The notes beneath the pieces are model-generated. The model was not told where the DNA came from, did no database searches, and saw only the letters and a list, made by a program, of their open reading frames with translations. From Woeseiaceae bacterium (GTDB lineage: Bacteria; Pseudomonadota; Gammaproteobacteria; Steroidobacterales; Woeseiaceae), in NCBI GenBank assembly GCA_013043165.1, contig JABDOQ010000082.1, positions 62,001 to 126,000 on the forward strand: a DNA stretch of 64,000 nt, written 5' to 3'. Shown here in pieces: positions 37,863 through 48,794 of the stretch. Numbering within the stretch: the first letter of the stretch is position 1; each line of letters opens with the position of its first letter. Made by a program: the position numbers and the translations under genes.

Positions 37863-39209
37863 GTGAAGCGGCTTTACGACGACAACCTCTACCGGTTTGA
37901 TATACCGCAGCCGAGCTATTGGGAGGCAACAGCATCAGGTATCGATGTACCCGCCACTCCACTGCAAGCCGCTGAGTCGTGCGACGTCGCAATCATCGGC
38001 GGTGGCTACACGGGCCTTTCTGCGGCGCTGCACCTGGCAAGGGATTACAGCATCGATGTGCGCGTGCTCGAAGCGGGCCATATTGGCTGGGGTGCGTCGG
38101 GCCGCAACGGCGGATTCTGTTGTGTCGGCGGGTCTGGCGTACACCGCAAGGACCTGATCAAGCTGCGGGGCGAGGGCAATGCCAGGGATTTTTATCGGTC
38201 GCAGGTCGACGCGGTTGAGCTCGTGCGCCAACTCGCAAACGACGAGGGCATCGAGTACCAGGCCTTCGGCGAAGCGGAGTTGGAGGTCGCCCATACTCCC
38301 AGGGCGTTTGAGCGACTGCAGGAGGATCATGAGATCCTGTCCAAGACGCTCGGCCTGCAATCGGAGATTGTGAGCGCAGGCGAGTTTCGCGAGCGATTTT
38401 TCGATTCCACGGAGCAGTTCGGCGCACTGGTGCAACGCCCCGGGTTCGGCCTGCATCCGCTGCGATACTGTCGTGGCCTGGCGAATGCGGCGACTCGTCG
38501 CGGCGCCGTGTTGCACGATCGCAGTGAGGTACTGGAGTGGAGCAAGACGGACGCCGGGGCGCATCGACTCCTGACTTCCGGCGGCAGCATGACGGCGCGG
38601 CGCGTTCTTTTTGCCACGAACGGATTCATGCCGGAACGGCTGAATCCGGAGTTCTACGGCCGGACGATACCGGTAATTAGCGCGATTATCGTCACCCGCC
38701 CGTTGACGGATGACGAAAAGAATGCCCATTACTGGCGCACAGAACATCCGGCCATCAACTCGAGGAACATACTCAATTACTTCAGGCTACTCCCTGACAA
38801 TCGCTTTCTGTTCGGTGGGCGAGGCCACAGCACCGGGCATGCCAGCGGCGAGCGACAAATGGCCGCTGAACTCGCAGCAACGCTGCGTCGTTTCTGGCCC
38901 GCTTGGTCAGGGGTCGAGATCGATTTTAGCTGGCATGGTCTGATCTGCTACACGCGCACGCTGACTCCATGCATCGGCCACTTGGATGACGATCCGAGCG
39001 TGTATTTCGGATTCGGCTATCACGGCAACGGCGTCAGTGCCGGGACCTGGACGGGCAAGCAACTGGCAGACTGGGTGGGTAGCGGCCAGCCACCGGCACT
39101 TCCCGAGATTGTGAAAGGCCTCGGGCAGAAGTTTCCGCTGGCGAGCATGCGCTTGAGATACCTGCAGCTGGGGCTCGCGCTGTCGGGATGGCTGGATCGC
39201 CGGGCGTAG
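37863..39209 (+). CDS. FAD-dependent oxidoreductase (DAO family, PuuB-like)
   Basis: CDVAIIGGGYTGLSAALHLA; GASGRNGGFC; FGYHGNGVSAGTWTG. Confidence 0.9.
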   Translation: MKRLYDDNLYRFDIPQPSYWEATASGIDVPATPLQAAESCDVAIIGGGYTGLSAALHLARDYSIDVRVLEAGHIGWGASGRNGGFCCVGGSGVHRKDLIKLRGEGNARDFYRSQVDAVELVRQLANDEGIEYQAFGEAELEVAHTPRAFERLQEDHEILSKTLGLQSEIVSAGEFRERFFDSTEQFGALVQRPGFGLHPLRYCRGLANAATRRGAVLHDRSEVLEWSKTDAGAHRLLTSGGSMTARRVLFATNGFMPERLNPEFYGRTIPVISAIIVTRPLTDDEKNAHYWRTEHPAINSRNILNYFRLLPDNRFLFGGRGHSTGHASGERQMAAELAATLRRFWPAWSGVEIDFSWHGLICYTRTLTPCIGHLDDDPSVYFGFGYHGNGVSAGTWTGKQLADWVGSGQPPALPEIVKGLGQKFPLASMRLRYLQLGLALSGWLDRRA

Positions 39210-39222
39210 GGCCTGTTGTTAC

Positions 39223-39882
39223 CTAGAAGTTATAGATGAAGGCAATGGAGACAACCGGCCAGGCTTTGAAGTCGCTCATTTCGTCCTCAAGTTCAAGGCG
39301 TTCGGCTTCGAGCGCGTCCTGAAAAACCTGCTGGCCCGCCGCGAATCCATCGGCCTGCAAACTGACTGTCGGTTCACCCTGCCAGAGTACGCCGAAGTCG
39401 AAGTTCAGACCGACCTTGCCCAGGACTTCGAAGTCGTAGCCGACACCAAGATAGGGCGCAGTACTGGCGAATGACGTCAAGCTTTGCAGGGAACCAACAT
39501 CAGCAGGGCTGAAGGTGTTCCCGCCGATTTCGAAGTTGGCACCGGCGGTATCCTGGCTGATCATGCCAAATTCATTGTTGTTCGAAAACGCTCCGGCGGT
39601 TACGCGGAACGGGCTCAGCGGGAAACGAAAGTTTCCTGTGGCGTAATACGTGTCCAACGCGAACGTGGCGTCATAATTGATGCCAGCCTGCGAGCCATCG
39701 TCGTCGTATTCGTAGCTGTTGGCGCCAACGCGTACGTCCAGCCAGGGCAATAGACTCCAGCGTCCTTCGACACCGAGTCCAAGCGTGCCGGCCTTCAGTC
39801 CAATACCAAAATCGGCACTGGCCGTACCGAACGCAGCCAGTGCGAGCGCGGCCAGCGCCACCTTCATAAATGCTGTTTTCAT
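39223..39882 (-). CDS. Outer-membrane beta-barrel protein
   Basis: Signal peptide; alternating strands; C-terminal ...VVSIAFIYNF. Confidence 0.78.
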   Translation of the reverse strand: MKTAFMKVALAALALAAFGTASADFGIGLKAGTLGLGVEGRWSLLPWLDVRVGANSYEYDDDGSQAGINYDATFALDTYYATGNFRFPLSPFRVTAGAFSNNNEFGMISQDTAGANFEIGGNTFSPADVGSLQSLTSFASTAPYLGVGYDFEVLGKVGLNFDFGVLWQGEPTVSLQADGFAAGQQVFQDALEAERLELEDEMSDFKAWPVVSIAFIYNF

Positions 39883-39943
39883 CGTTGTTTCAGCCCAAAT
39901 CGAATTAACGGTCCCGAGCGTATACCCGCGTCTCTGACCTGAC

Positions 39944-39959
39944 TGTGCGACGTATCACA
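39944..39959. promoter_or_regulatory. Candidate CRP-like site
   Basis: TGTGCGACGTATCACA vs TGTGA-N6-TCACA (9/10). Confidence 0.45.
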
Positions 39960-40097
39960 GCTCCGAAAATTTTGCCGGTTTATGTCAAATCTCCCCAATC
40001 TGCCGGATTTTGCGGGCGGCCGCAGCGCGTTGGCAGGGGTAGCTTGAGATGGCGCAGGACGCGCGTCAGTAAAAAGGCATTCAACAAGGAGATGGAA

Positions 40098-40277
40098 ATG
40101 CGTGAACTAACGATGAGTGAAGTTGAGTTTGTATCGGGTGGGTGCACACCGGGCAGCAGTAATACATTCGGCGGAATTCGAGATACCTACGGTTTGGGTC
40201 AGGACATTATCAATATCTATGAAGGACTCATTGAGGCGACTTCGTACGTCATCGAACGCGTCGCAAACGCTCTGTGA
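40098..40277 (+). CDS. 59-aa double-glycine-leader (microcin/class II bacteriocin-like) peptide
   Basis: MRELTMSEVEFVSGG leader, 44-aa core CTPGSSNTFGG...; AAGGAG SD with 6-nt spacing; own terminator. Confidence 0.75.
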   Translation: MRELTMSEVEFVSGGCTPGSSNTFGGIRDTYGLGQDIINIYEGLIEATSYVIERVANAL

Positions 40278-40282
40278 CACGT

Positions 40283-41110
40283 TCAGCGCCGCGGCGGTTG
40301 CTCGTCGCGGCGCTTTTTTGCGTCGCCTGTCAGGCGGACGACTAAAATTGTCGCGATAAGCAGCATTGCCGTCGCCGCAATGCCAATACGCCACAGCGGC
40401 AGATCCGATATCGGTGGATTCCAGATTCCATGCAGGCAGCGCCAGTCGACCTGTACCAAGCCGTTGAAGGTGGCGTGTGAAATCAGCGACGGCCAAAGCG
40501 ACTGCGAGTTCCAGTACTGGATTCCGAACACGACTCCCGCGACAAAGGTGAACAACCAGTGTGAGGGTGGATGAAAGATGGCAAAAACTGTCGCCGACAC
40601 GGCGATCGCAACGACGGGCCCGCCGCGATGCAGCGAAGACTGGACATAGGCACGATTCGTCACTTCTTCGACAATCGGTATCATGATGACCATCACCAGA
40701 AATCCGACCATCGCCACCTTTGCTGGCGGGCACTGGAACCAGAATAACGGCCCTTCGATCGCGAACGGATCATTGTCGCGGTAAACGCCGAACGCAACTC
40801 CGGCGATCGTCATACTCCACCACAGGACTCTGATTAGCATGCCGACAGCAATGGCACGCAGAACTGTGGAAAGTGAGAGCGTTGACGGCCGAAACTGCTC
40901 CAGGAGAAACGCCTTGTCCAGGCGCAACATCGGCAACATCAGGACCAGCAAGAGCGGAAACACCACCAGGTAGGACAGGTCAGCCGCGTGGTCTTTTTGC
41001 AGGCCTTCGCGTAGCAGCTCCATCTGCAGCCACGAGCGCGCGAACAGAGCGGCTGTGGTAGCAACAATGACGGCAATTGCGTTCTTGCCAGAGGGACGAC
41101 TGACTTCCAT
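40283..41110 (-). CDS. CPBP family intramembrane glutamic endopeptidase
   Basis: IVEEVTNRAYVQ (EExxxR), FAIFHPPSH, LISHATFN motifs; multi-TM. Confidence 0.87.
   Translation of the reverse strand: MEVSRPSGKNAIAVIVATTAALFARSWLQMELLREGLQKDHAADLSYLVVFPLLLVLMLPMLRLDKAFLLEQFRPSTLSLSTVLRAIAVGMLIRVLWWSMTIAGVAFGVYRDNDPFAIEGPLFWFQCPPAKVAMVGFLVMVIMIPIVEEVTNRAYVQSSLHRGGPVVAIAVSATVFAIFHPPSHWLFTFVAGVVFGIQYWNSQSLWPSLISHATFNGLVQVDWRCLHGIWNPPISDLPLWRIGIAATAMLLIATILVVRLTGDAKKRRDEQPPRR
40285..40319 (+). terminator. Rho-independent terminator after peptide gene
   Basis: AGCGCCGCG gcggttgctcgt CGCGGCGCTTTTTTG. Confidence 0.88.
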
Positions 41111-41187
41111 CGCAGCAATCGTAGCTGCAGCCCGGTCGGGGTCCCGTCAGCAAAACCGGGCATTGTCGGGATAAATGATTTCGGCGT

Positions 41188-42402
41188 CTAGAGACCTGGT
41201 ATGTCCGTAATGGTCGGTTCAACCATCTTGTCCCGGCCCCATTTCAGAAATAGTGACGCGCGTGCGTCCGGGTCGATGTTTACTTTGTCCAGATCACCTT
41301 GCACATGCGGCAAAGCCATAAGGCGCTTGTCCATGACATAAAACCAAAGCCACGGGATGTAGGCCATTACGTACATACCAAAGTACCCGTTGGGCAGTGA
41401 GGGCAGATCCTCAAAATGCCGCAAGGACTGGTAGCGCCTGAGCGGATGGGCATGATGATCGGAGTGCCGTTCGAGGTGAAACATCACGAGGTTGCTCAGT
41501 ATGTGATTGCTGTTCCACGAGTGATGCGGCTGGCAGCGTTCGTATCGGCCGCGGACGTCCCGCTGTCTCAACAGTCCGTAGTGCTCGACGTAGTTGGCGC
41601 TGGTCAGCTGCCAGTAGGCAAATACGTTGTGGAGAAACAGAAACGGTACGACCGACCAGCCAAATAACCACAGCAATATAGCGCTGAGGGCTGCCGTCAT
41701 GGCATACGACTGCAGAATAGCGTTACTGCGGTGCCATACGGATTTGCCACGAAGCGTCAGGCGTTCTTTTTCTATTTGCCACGCCCTCCGAAACGCAGAG
41801 GGTATTTCGCGCCGAGCAAACTTGTAAATACTCTCGCCCATCCGGGAACTTGCCGGATCAGCGGGTGTGGACACGTCCCTGTGATGGCCCCGATTATGCT
41901 CAATCGAAAAGTGACCGTACGCGGGGATAGCCAGTACGACTTTGGCCAGCAGCTTCTCGATCTTCGAGTTTTTGTGGCCGAGTTCATGCCCGGTGTTTAT
42001 TGCGAGGCCCGATGTCAGCCCGGCAGTGATCGCGATTAGTACGAAAGCCCACCAGCTGACCGACGCAGACGTGGCGTACCAGACACATCCGACAAGCGCA
42101 ATAAGATGCAGCGGCACCACGGCATATGTCAGCCAGCGATAGTACCGGTCCTGATCGAGCTGCATGACAATTTCTTCGGGTGGGTTGTTGCGGTCTTCGC
42201 CGATCGCCCAATCGAGCAACGGTGCAATAATGTAGCTCGTTGCGAACGGCAGCAAAAACCACAGTTCGTTGCCTGTCTTGAAATGCAGCCAGATCGCCAG
42301 AAACGGCTGCAGCGGGTATACGACTGACAGCAGCCAAAGCCAGCGTTTGCGATCAACGTAATGTAACTCGCCGTCAGGTAATACTGCGGTGTAGCCTTTC
42401 AT
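41188..42402 (-). CDS. alkB: Alkane 1-monooxygenase
   Basis: His boxes HELGHK, EHNRGHH, NYVEHYGLLR, LERHSDHHAHP; 6-TM layout. Confidence 0.93.
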   Translation of the reverse strand: MKGYTAVLPDGELHYVDRKRWLWLLSVVYPLQPFLAIWLHFKTGNELWFLLPFATSYIIAPLLDWAIGEDRNNPPEEIVMQLDQDRYYRWLTYAVVPLHLIALVGCVWYATSASVSWWAFVLIAITAGLTSGLAINTGHELGHKNSKIEKLLAKVVLAIPAYGHFSIEHNRGHHRDVSTPADPASSRMGESIYKFARREIPSAFRRAWQIEKERLTLRGKSVWHRSNAILQSYAMTAALSAILLWLFGWSVVPFLFLHNVFAYWQLTSANYVEHYGLLRQRDVRGRYERCQPHHSWNSNHILSNLVMFHLERHSDHHAHPLRRYQSLRHFEDLPSLPNGYFGMYVMAYIPWLWFYVMDKRLMALPHVQGDLDKVNIDPDARASLFLKWGRDKMVEPTITDIPGL

Positions 42403-42646
42403 TTCCGCTCCAGCTCACTGTCTCGCGATCAGAGGCGATTATCGCCCAGGCGCCGATCGTCGTCCATTTATACATAATGACATTGCGGCAGCGAATGCCG
42501 GATGAGTAGCGAAGCTCGATAACAAACTAATAAGGCATTGGTTGACATTTTGTTCTATATTGAGTGGAAGCTGTATATCCCGGTCTGCAGTTGCCGATTG
42601 GCCGTAGACGATAACTAACAAATAGAAACAGCAGGGGGGCACAGGT

Positions 42647-43102
42647 ATCAGCACTGTCATATCAGACGCGCGTGCCGACAATGACCGGCGTAACTTCAAC
42701 TGGCGAACCGTTGTTTACGGATTTGCCCTGTCCCGACGCCATGCTCACAGGCGCGAGAGCGACAACGAAGTAATATTTCTCGACCGGCATCATCCCTGGT
42801 TGTTCTTCCTCGCGGTCAGCACCATGCTTCTCTCCTCTGCCGATGCGTTCCTGACATTGCTGCTGATCGAGAAGGGAATGGTCGAGGCGAACCCCGTCAT
42901 GCAGGCTGCGATGACTCAGGGCACCGGGTTCTTTATCGGCGCCAAGCTTTCGTTGACGGCATTGGGCATTTTTTCGCTCGTGTATCTTGCCAAATCGCAT
43001 TTCCTGAACCGATTCAGGACCGGCCTGTTCCTTACGGTTTTTTTCAGCGCCTACGCCTGCCTGGTGTGCTACGAACTGGTCAACCTCTTCCGCCTGATGT
43101 GA
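42647..43102 (+). CDS. DUF5658-like membrane protein; start codon uncertain
   Basis: Open frame from 42626; WRTVVYGF...VIFLDRHHPWLFFLAVSTMLLSSADAFLTLLLIEKGMVEANPVM; no ATG/GTG in the N-terminal part. Confidence 0.65.
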   Translation: MSTVISDARADNDRRNFNWRTVVYGFALSRRHAHRRESDNEVIFLDRHHPWLFFLAVSTMLLSSADAFLTLLLIEKGMVEANPVMQAAMTQGTGFFIGAKLSLTALGIFSLVYLAKSHFLNRFRTGLFLTVFFSAYACLVCYELVNLFRLM

Positions 43103-43218
43103 CCCGGGGAATTCAATTCCCTACGGAGGATGCTTGGGATAAACTACGGTCCCTTCGCAATCAGCACTTTCAGCCCCTCTTGACCATTGCGCCCAAATGC
43201 AGCGTAATCCCTTAAATT

Positions 43219-46098
43219 ATGAGTAATTCCCTAAAGGAACAGCTGGCGTCGTCACCGTTGTTTGGTGGTAATGCGAGTGCCGTCGAGAGGCTCTATGAGC
43301 AATACCTCGAGAATCCGGATGCCGTAGCCGGCGGCTGGCGGGAGTATTTCGAGGCGATGGGTGACCCGGATACCGAGGTTGTCCACTCGGCGATTCGCGA
43401 TGAGCTGCTGGCCGAGGCCCGGCACGGACGTAAAGCCGGACGCATATCGGCACGGCAGACCGGTAAAGCCGCGCCCTCGGGTGAAAAACAGGCGGCGGTA
43501 TCGCGTCTGATCCAGGTTTACAGCCTGCGTGGCCACCAGATCGCCGATATCGATCCGCTGGGATTGATGGAACGGCGCGTGCCCGGCGTACTCAAGCCCG
43601 ACTACCTCGGATTGACCGAGGCGGATATGGACACCGAGTTTTTCACAGGTGGCCTGGCCGGCACCGGCGATGAGCGCATGCAGCTGCGCGAAATCCTCGC
43701 GCTACTGAAAAGAATCTACTGCGGCAAGATCGGCGCGGAAGTAGCGCACATATCGCGGGCGCGGGAACGATTGTGGCTTCGCAAGCGCTTCGAGCAGGGC
43801 ATGGCGTCGGATACGCTGACCGACGAGGAGCGACTCTGGATCCTCGAACACCTGACCAGTGCGGAGGGTATCGAGCGCTACCTGCATACCCGCTACGTCG
43901 GCCAGAAGCGATTCTCACTCGAGGGCGGCGAGAGCCTCATCCCGTTGCTCGACGATCTCATTCAGCAAGGCGGTGCGTCGGGTATTCGGGAAATCGTCAT
44001 TGGCATGGCGCATCGCGGCCGGATCAACGTGCTCGTCAATATTCTGGGCAAGTCGCCCGAGGAGCTGTTCGAGGAATTTGAGGGCAAGCACGATCCGGAG
44101 GAGCAAAAGGGCTCCGGCGACGTCAAGTATCACAAGGGATTTTCGGCCGACATGAAAACGCCCGGCGGCAACGTGCATATTGCGCTGGCATTCAATCCGT
44201 CGCACCTGGAAATCGTCAATCCCGTGGTTGAAGGCTCGGTGCGGGCACGGCAGCAGCGACGTGGTGATACGGAGCGGCAGGAGGTACTGCCGGTGTTGAT
44301 CCACGGCGACGCCGCGTTTGCCGGCCAGGGCGTCGTCCCGGAAACCTTTCAAATGTCGCAAACCAACGGCTTCCGCACCGGCGGTACCGTGCACATCGTC
44401 ATCAACAACCAGATAGGATTCACAACCAGTCGCCCGTCGGATGCCCGCTCGACTGAATATTGCAGCGATGTCGCAAAGATGATCGAAGCACCGATCTTCC
44501 ATGTTAACGGCGACGATCCCGAGGCCGTAATATTCGTGACGCGGCTTGCTCTGCAGTATCGCGAGAAGTTCAAGAAAGACGTTGTCATCGACCTGGTCTG
44601 TTACCGGCGGCATGGACACAATGAAGCGGACGAGCCGGCAGCGACACAACCGATCATGTACGGTCGAATTCGAGAGCACAAGACAACCCGCGAGCTTTAT
44701 GCGAACCGACTGACGGAGCACAAGATCACTACGGCGACGACGGCAACGGAGTTGCAGGACAATTATCGCGATCGTCTTGATCGTGGTGAGCCGGTGCCTA
44801 AGTCGTCGCTCGGCATGATTGGTGATGCGTATACGGTCGACTGGACGCCTTACCTGAAAACCGAATGGGATGACGTTGCCGACACTACGGTCAGCCCTAA
44901 AACCGTCGCCCATCTCGGCAAGGCAATTACCGCAATTCCACCCGACCTGCGTCCGCACGGCCGCGTGCAGCGCATCATGGACGATCGTGTCAGGATGGCC
45001 AGCGGCGAAATGGATATGGATTGGGGCTTTGCCGAGACGATGGCCTACGCCTCACTGCTACTCGATGGTCACAATATTCGCTTGGTGGGGCAGGACAGCG
45101 GTCGAGGAACGTTTTTTCACCGCCACGCGGTACTGCACAACCAGCTGAACAATCGGGAATACGTTCCGTTAGCGCACGTGGTCGACAGGCCGGACGCATT
45201 TCGTGTAATCGATTCGCTGTTGTCGGAAGAAGCCGTGCTGGGATTCGAGTATGGCTACGCGAGCACAGAGCCAAACACGCTGGTCATCTGGGAAGGCCAG
45301 TTTGGCGACTTCGTCAATGGTGCGCAGGTCGTAATCGATCAATTCATAAGCTCCGGCGAGGCAAAATGGGGGCGATTATGCGGGCTGACGATGTTCCTGC
45401 CGCACGGATACGAAGGACAGGGACCCGAGCACTCGTCGGCGAGACTGGAGCGCTTCCTGCAGCTGTGTGCCGAACACAATATCCAGGTTTGTGTGCCGTC
45501 GACGCCGGCACAGATGTTTCACATGATCAGGCGCCAGCAGGTACGCTTGTTCCGCAAGCCGCTGATTGTGATGACGCCGAAAAGCCTGCTGCGCCACAAA
45601 ATGTCCGTTTCATCGTTGACTGAATTGTCGAGCGGACACTTCGAGCTGGTCATTCCCGAAATAGAAGCGATTGCGACCAAAAAGACGCGACGCCTGGTCT
45701 TTTGCAGCGGCAAGGTGTATTTCGACTTGCTGGAGGCGCGCGAATCACACGGTATCACTGATATTGCAATCATTCGGATAGAACAGCTATACCCGTTTCC
45801 GATCACTGAATATGCAGAACTGCTCGGGGAGTACCAGCATGTCAAGGAGATCATCTGGTGCCAGGAAGAGCCACTCAATCAGGGTGCGTGGTACCAGATC
45901 AAGCATCGCCTTCAGGAACCGCTGAAGAAGAATCAGCAGCTCTATTACGCGGGCAGGCCCGGTGCCGCGGCGCCGGCTTCGGGCATATTCAAAGTTCACT
46001 TGCAGCAACAGCAGGCACTGGTTGAAGCCGCGCTCGACATAAAAAGTGAGGCGAGCAAGGTGGTCAAGCCTCAGAAAACCAAACGGAAGACAACATGA
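43219..46098 (+). CDS. sucA: 2-oxoglutarate dehydrogenase E1 component
   Basis: 959 aa; [56 protein letters not shown]. Confidence 0.97.
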   Translation: MSNSLKEQLASSPLFGGNASAVERLYEQYLENPDAVAGGWREYFEAMGDPDTEVVHSAIRDELLAEARHGRKAGRISARQTGKAAPSGEKQAAVSRLIQVYSLRGHQIADIDPLGLMERRVPGVLKPDYLGLTEADMDTEFFTGGLAGTGDERMQLREILALLKRIYCGKIGAEVAHISRARERLWLRKRFEQGMASDTLTDEERLWILEHLTSAEGIERYLHTRYVGQKRFSLEGGESLIPLLDDLIQQGGASGIREIVIGMAHRGRINVLVNILGKSPEELFEEFEGKHDPEEQKGSGDVKYHKGFSADMKTPGGNVHIALAFNPSHLEIVNPVVEGSVRARQQRRGDTERQEVLPVLIHGDAAFAGQGVVPETFQMSQTNGFRTGGTVHIVINNQIGFTTSRPSDARSTEYCSDVAKMIEAPIFHVNGDDPEAVIFVTRLALQYREKFKKDVVIDLVCYRRHGHNEADEPAATQPIMYGRIREHKTTRELYANRLTEHKITTATTATELQDNYRDRLDRGEPVPKSSLGMIGDAYTVDWTPYLKTEWDDVADTTVSPKTVAHLGKAITAIPPDLRPHGRVQRIMDDRVRMASGEMDMDWGFAETMAYASLLLDGHNIRLVGQDSGRGTFFHRHAVLHNQLNNREYVPLAHVVDRPDAFRVIDSLLSEEAVLGFEYGYASTEPNTLVIWEGQFGDFVNGAQVVIDQFISSGEAKWGRLCGLTMFLPHGYEGQGPEHSSARLERFLQLCAEHNIQVCVPSTPAQMFHMIRRQQVRLFRKPLIVMTPKSLLRHKMSVSSLTELSSGHFELVIPEIEAIATKKTRRLVFCSGKVYFDLLEARESHGITDIAIIRIEQLYPFPITEYAELLGEYQHVKEIIWCQEEPLNQGAWYQIKHRLQEPLKKNQQLYYAGRPGAAAPASGIFKVHLQQQQALVEAALDIKSEASKVVKPQKTKRKTT

Positions 46099-47312
46099 CG
46101 ATTGAGATCAAGGTGCCCGCGTTGCCGGAATCAGTGACGGACGCTACGCTGGTTGGCTGGCATAAGAAAGTGGGCGACTCCGTTGCCCGCGACGAGAACC
46201 TGGTCGACCTCGAGACCGACAAGGTCGTTCTCGAAGTTCCCGCCCCCGCGTCCGGAACTATCACGAAGATTGTCGCCAAAGACGGTGCCACCGTCGAAGC
46301 GGGCGATCTGCTCGCCGTACTGGAGGAGGGCGAGGCGGTTGTTGCAGAAACGCCGGCCGAGGAAAAAACCGAAGAGCAACCAGCCGAGTCGAAGACGAAG
46401 GAGGCCAAGGGTCCCGTCAAGACCAGCCCGGCCGTGCGTCGACTGCTCGACGAACATGATCTCGATGCGACGATGGTGACGGGAACCGGAAAAGACGGGC
46501 GCCTGACGAAAGCTGATGTCATGGCTTTTCTCAAAGCGGACGACAGCGACAATGTTACGCCGGGAGATCCGACGCCGGCCGCGGTTGACGACAGTGTCAC
46601 CACAGGACTGGCAAGAAACGAACAACGCGTGCCGATGACACGCTTGCGGGCCCGCATCGCCGAGCGGTTGATTGAAGCACAGCAGACGGCTGCGATGCTG
46701 ACGACGTTCAACGAGGTCGATCTGACGGAAGTCATGGCTTTGCGCAGTCGCTATCGTGACAGGTTCGAGGAAAAGCACGGCGTGCGACTGGGTTTCATGT
46801 CCTTCTTTACCATGGCGTCAGTCGCGGCACTCAAGAAGTTTCCGGTAGTCAATGCCTCCGTCGAAGGCAGCGATATCGTGTATCACAATTACTACGATGT
46901 CGGCATCGCTGTCTCAAGCGAGCGCGGCCTGATGGTGCCCGTGATTCGCGACGTTGACCAAATGAGCTTTGCCGAGTTCGAGGCCGCGTTGAATTCCGTG
47001 GCGAAGAAGGCGCAGGACGGAACGATCAGCATGGAAGACCTGACGGGCGGCACGTTTACGATCACCAACGGCGGGATTTTCGGTTCCATGATGTCCACAC
47101 CGATCCTCAATCAGCCGCAGAGCGCTATTCTCGGCATGCATAACATCCAGCAACGACCGATGGTCGTCGATGGAGAAATCGTTGCTCGCCCGATGATGTA
47201 CCTGGCCGTGACGTACGACCATCGCATAATTGATGGCAAAGAGGCGGTGCAATTTCTTGTCGCAATCAAAGAGCAGTTGGAGGACCCGAGTCGCCTGTTG
47301 TTACAGGTCTGA
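46095..47312 (+). CDS. sucB: 2-oxoglutarate dehydrogenase E2, dihydrolipoyl succinyltransferase
   Basis: Lipoyl [16 protein letters not shown]; catalytic [16 protein letters not shown]. Confidence 0.97.
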   Translation: MTIEIKVPALPESVTDATLVGWHKKVGDSVARDENLVDLETDKVVLEVPAPASGTITKIVAKDGATVEAGDLLAVLEEGEAVVAETPAEEKTEEQPAESKTKEAKGPVKTSPAVRRLLDEHDLDATMVTGTGKDGRLTKADVMAFLKADDSDNVTPGDPTPAAVDDSVTTGLARNEQRVPMTRLRARIAERLIEAQQTAAMLTTFNEVDLTEVMALRSRYRDRFEEKHGVRLGFMSFFTMASVAALKKFPVVNASVEGSDIVYHNYYDVGIAVSSERGLMVPVIRDVDQMSFAEFEAALNSVAKKAQDGTISMEDLTGGTFTITNGGIFGSMMSTPILNQPQSAILGMHNIQQRPMVVDGEIVARPMMYLAVTYDHRIIDGKEAVQFLVAIKEQLEDPSRLLLQV

Positions 47313-47343
47313 AGGGTTCTGACGAACAGGATCAACAAAACAG

Positions 47344-48771
47344 ATGAGCAGAAGTTTTGACGTCGTAGTTATTGGTGGCGGCCCGGCAGGTTATATTGCG
47401 GCGATCAGGGCGGCGCAGCACGGTCTGACGGCAGCGTGTATCGATGAGTGGGAGAACAGGGATGGCAAGAACGCCTTCGGCGGCACCTGTCTCAACGCCG
47501 GATGTATTCCATCCAAAGCGCTGCTCGAATCCACAGAGCTGTATCATCGCGCACAGCACGAGTTCAAGAAGCATGGCATCCAGACCGGCGACGTCGCGAT
47601 GGACATCGCCGCGATGCAGAAGCGCCGTGCGAGCATCGTTCGGCAGTTGACGGGTGGCATAGCCGGCTTGTTCAAAGCCAACAAGGTCGAAGGTCTGGTC
47701 GGGCATGGCAAGCTGCTCGCCGGGAAGAAAGTCGAGTTCACCCCTGTATCGGGCGACGTTGAGGTGATCGAGGCGAAGCATGTCGTGCTTGCATCGGGAT
47801 CATCGCCGATCGATCTCGGTATCGCACCATTCGATGGTGACAAGATCATCGACTCCTGGGACGCCCTGGAACTGGAAGCCGTCCCGCCGCGGCTTGGTGT
47901 TGTCGGTGCCGGCGTGATCGGGCTCGAGCTTGGCAGCGTTTGGGCGAGACTGGGGTCGAAGGTCACGATACTGGAAGCGATGGATGATTTTTTGTTCATG
48001 GCCGATCGAGATGTTGCCAAAGTCGCCGCGCAGGACTTCAAGAAGCAGGGTCTCGACATCAAGCTCGGTGCAAAAGTGGCCAAGGGAACGGCGGGCAAGA
48101 AGAGTGTCAAGGTGGAATACGCCGACAAGGACGGCGCGCAGTCTATCGAAGTCGACAAACTGATTGTTGCAGTCGGGCGTCGACCTCACACGGAAAACCT
48201 GTTCGCGGACGACGCAGGCATTCAACTGGATGAACGCGGCTTTGTTGTCGTTGACGATGAGTGCCGCACGCGTGTGAAAGGCGTTTTTGCCGTAGGCGAC
48301 TGCGTGCGCGGACCCATGCTCGCTCACAAGGGCTCTGAAGAGGGGGTGATGGCGGCCGACCTGATCGCGGGTGAGGTCGCGGAAATGAACTACGACGTGA
48401 TTCCGTCGGTGTTGTATACGAGCCCGGAAATTGCCTGGACCGGCAAGACCGAAGCAGAAGTGAAGGACAGCGGGCGGCCCTACAAAACGGGCTCGTTTCC
48501 GTTCATGGCCAGCGGCCGTGCGAAGGCGATGGAGCAGACTTCAGGCATGGTCAAGATCATTTCGTCAAAGGAAGACGATGAGATCCTCGGTGTTCACATC
48601 GTCGGGCCTATGGCCGGCGAGTTGATCGCCGAAGCGGTACTTGCACTCGAGTTCTCAGCCAGTACCGAAGATTTACAGCGCACTATTCATGCACATCCCA
48701 GCCTGGCCGAGGCCGTGCACGAGGCGGCCCTGGCCGTGGACAATCGCGCTCTGAATTTCCCAAACAAATAA
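47344..48771 (+). CDS. lpdA: Dihydrolipoyl dehydrogenase
   Basis: GGGPAGYIAAIRAAQ; GGTCLNAGCIPSKALL; HAHPSLAEAVHEAAL. Confidence 0.97.
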   Translation: MSRSFDVVVIGGGPAGYIAAIRAAQHGLTAACIDEWENRDGKNAFGGTCLNAGCIPSKALLESTELYHRAQHEFKKHGIQTGDVAMDIAAMQKRRASIVRQLTGGIAGLFKANKVEGLVGHGKLLAGKKVEFTPVSGDVEVIEAKHVVLASGSSPIDLGIAPFDGDKIIDSWDALELEAVPPRLGVVGAGVIGLELGSVWARLGSKVTILEAMDDFLFMADRDVAKVAAQDFKKQGLDIKLGAKVAKGTAGKKSVKVEYADKDGAQSIEVDKLIVAVGRRPHTENLFADDAGIQLDERGFVVVDDECRTRVKGVFAVGDCVRGPMLAHKGSEEGVMAADLIAGEVAEMNYDVIPSVLYTSPEIAWTGKTEAEVKDSGRPYKTGSFPFMASGRAKAMEQTSGMVKIISSKEDDEILGVHIVGPMAGELIAEAVLALEFSASTEDLQRTIHAHPSLAEAVHEAALAVDNRALNFPNK

Positions 48772-48794
48772 CCGTTATCAAAACGTTCCGCCAG

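Noticed and set aside
43107-43121. Palindrome GGGAATTCAATTCCC after the DUF5658-like gene
   Set aside because: One-base loop and no T tract; insufficient evidence for a terminator or operator.
43915-44958. 347-aa antisense ORF in sucA
   Set aside because: Shadow ORF of a high-GC conserved gene.
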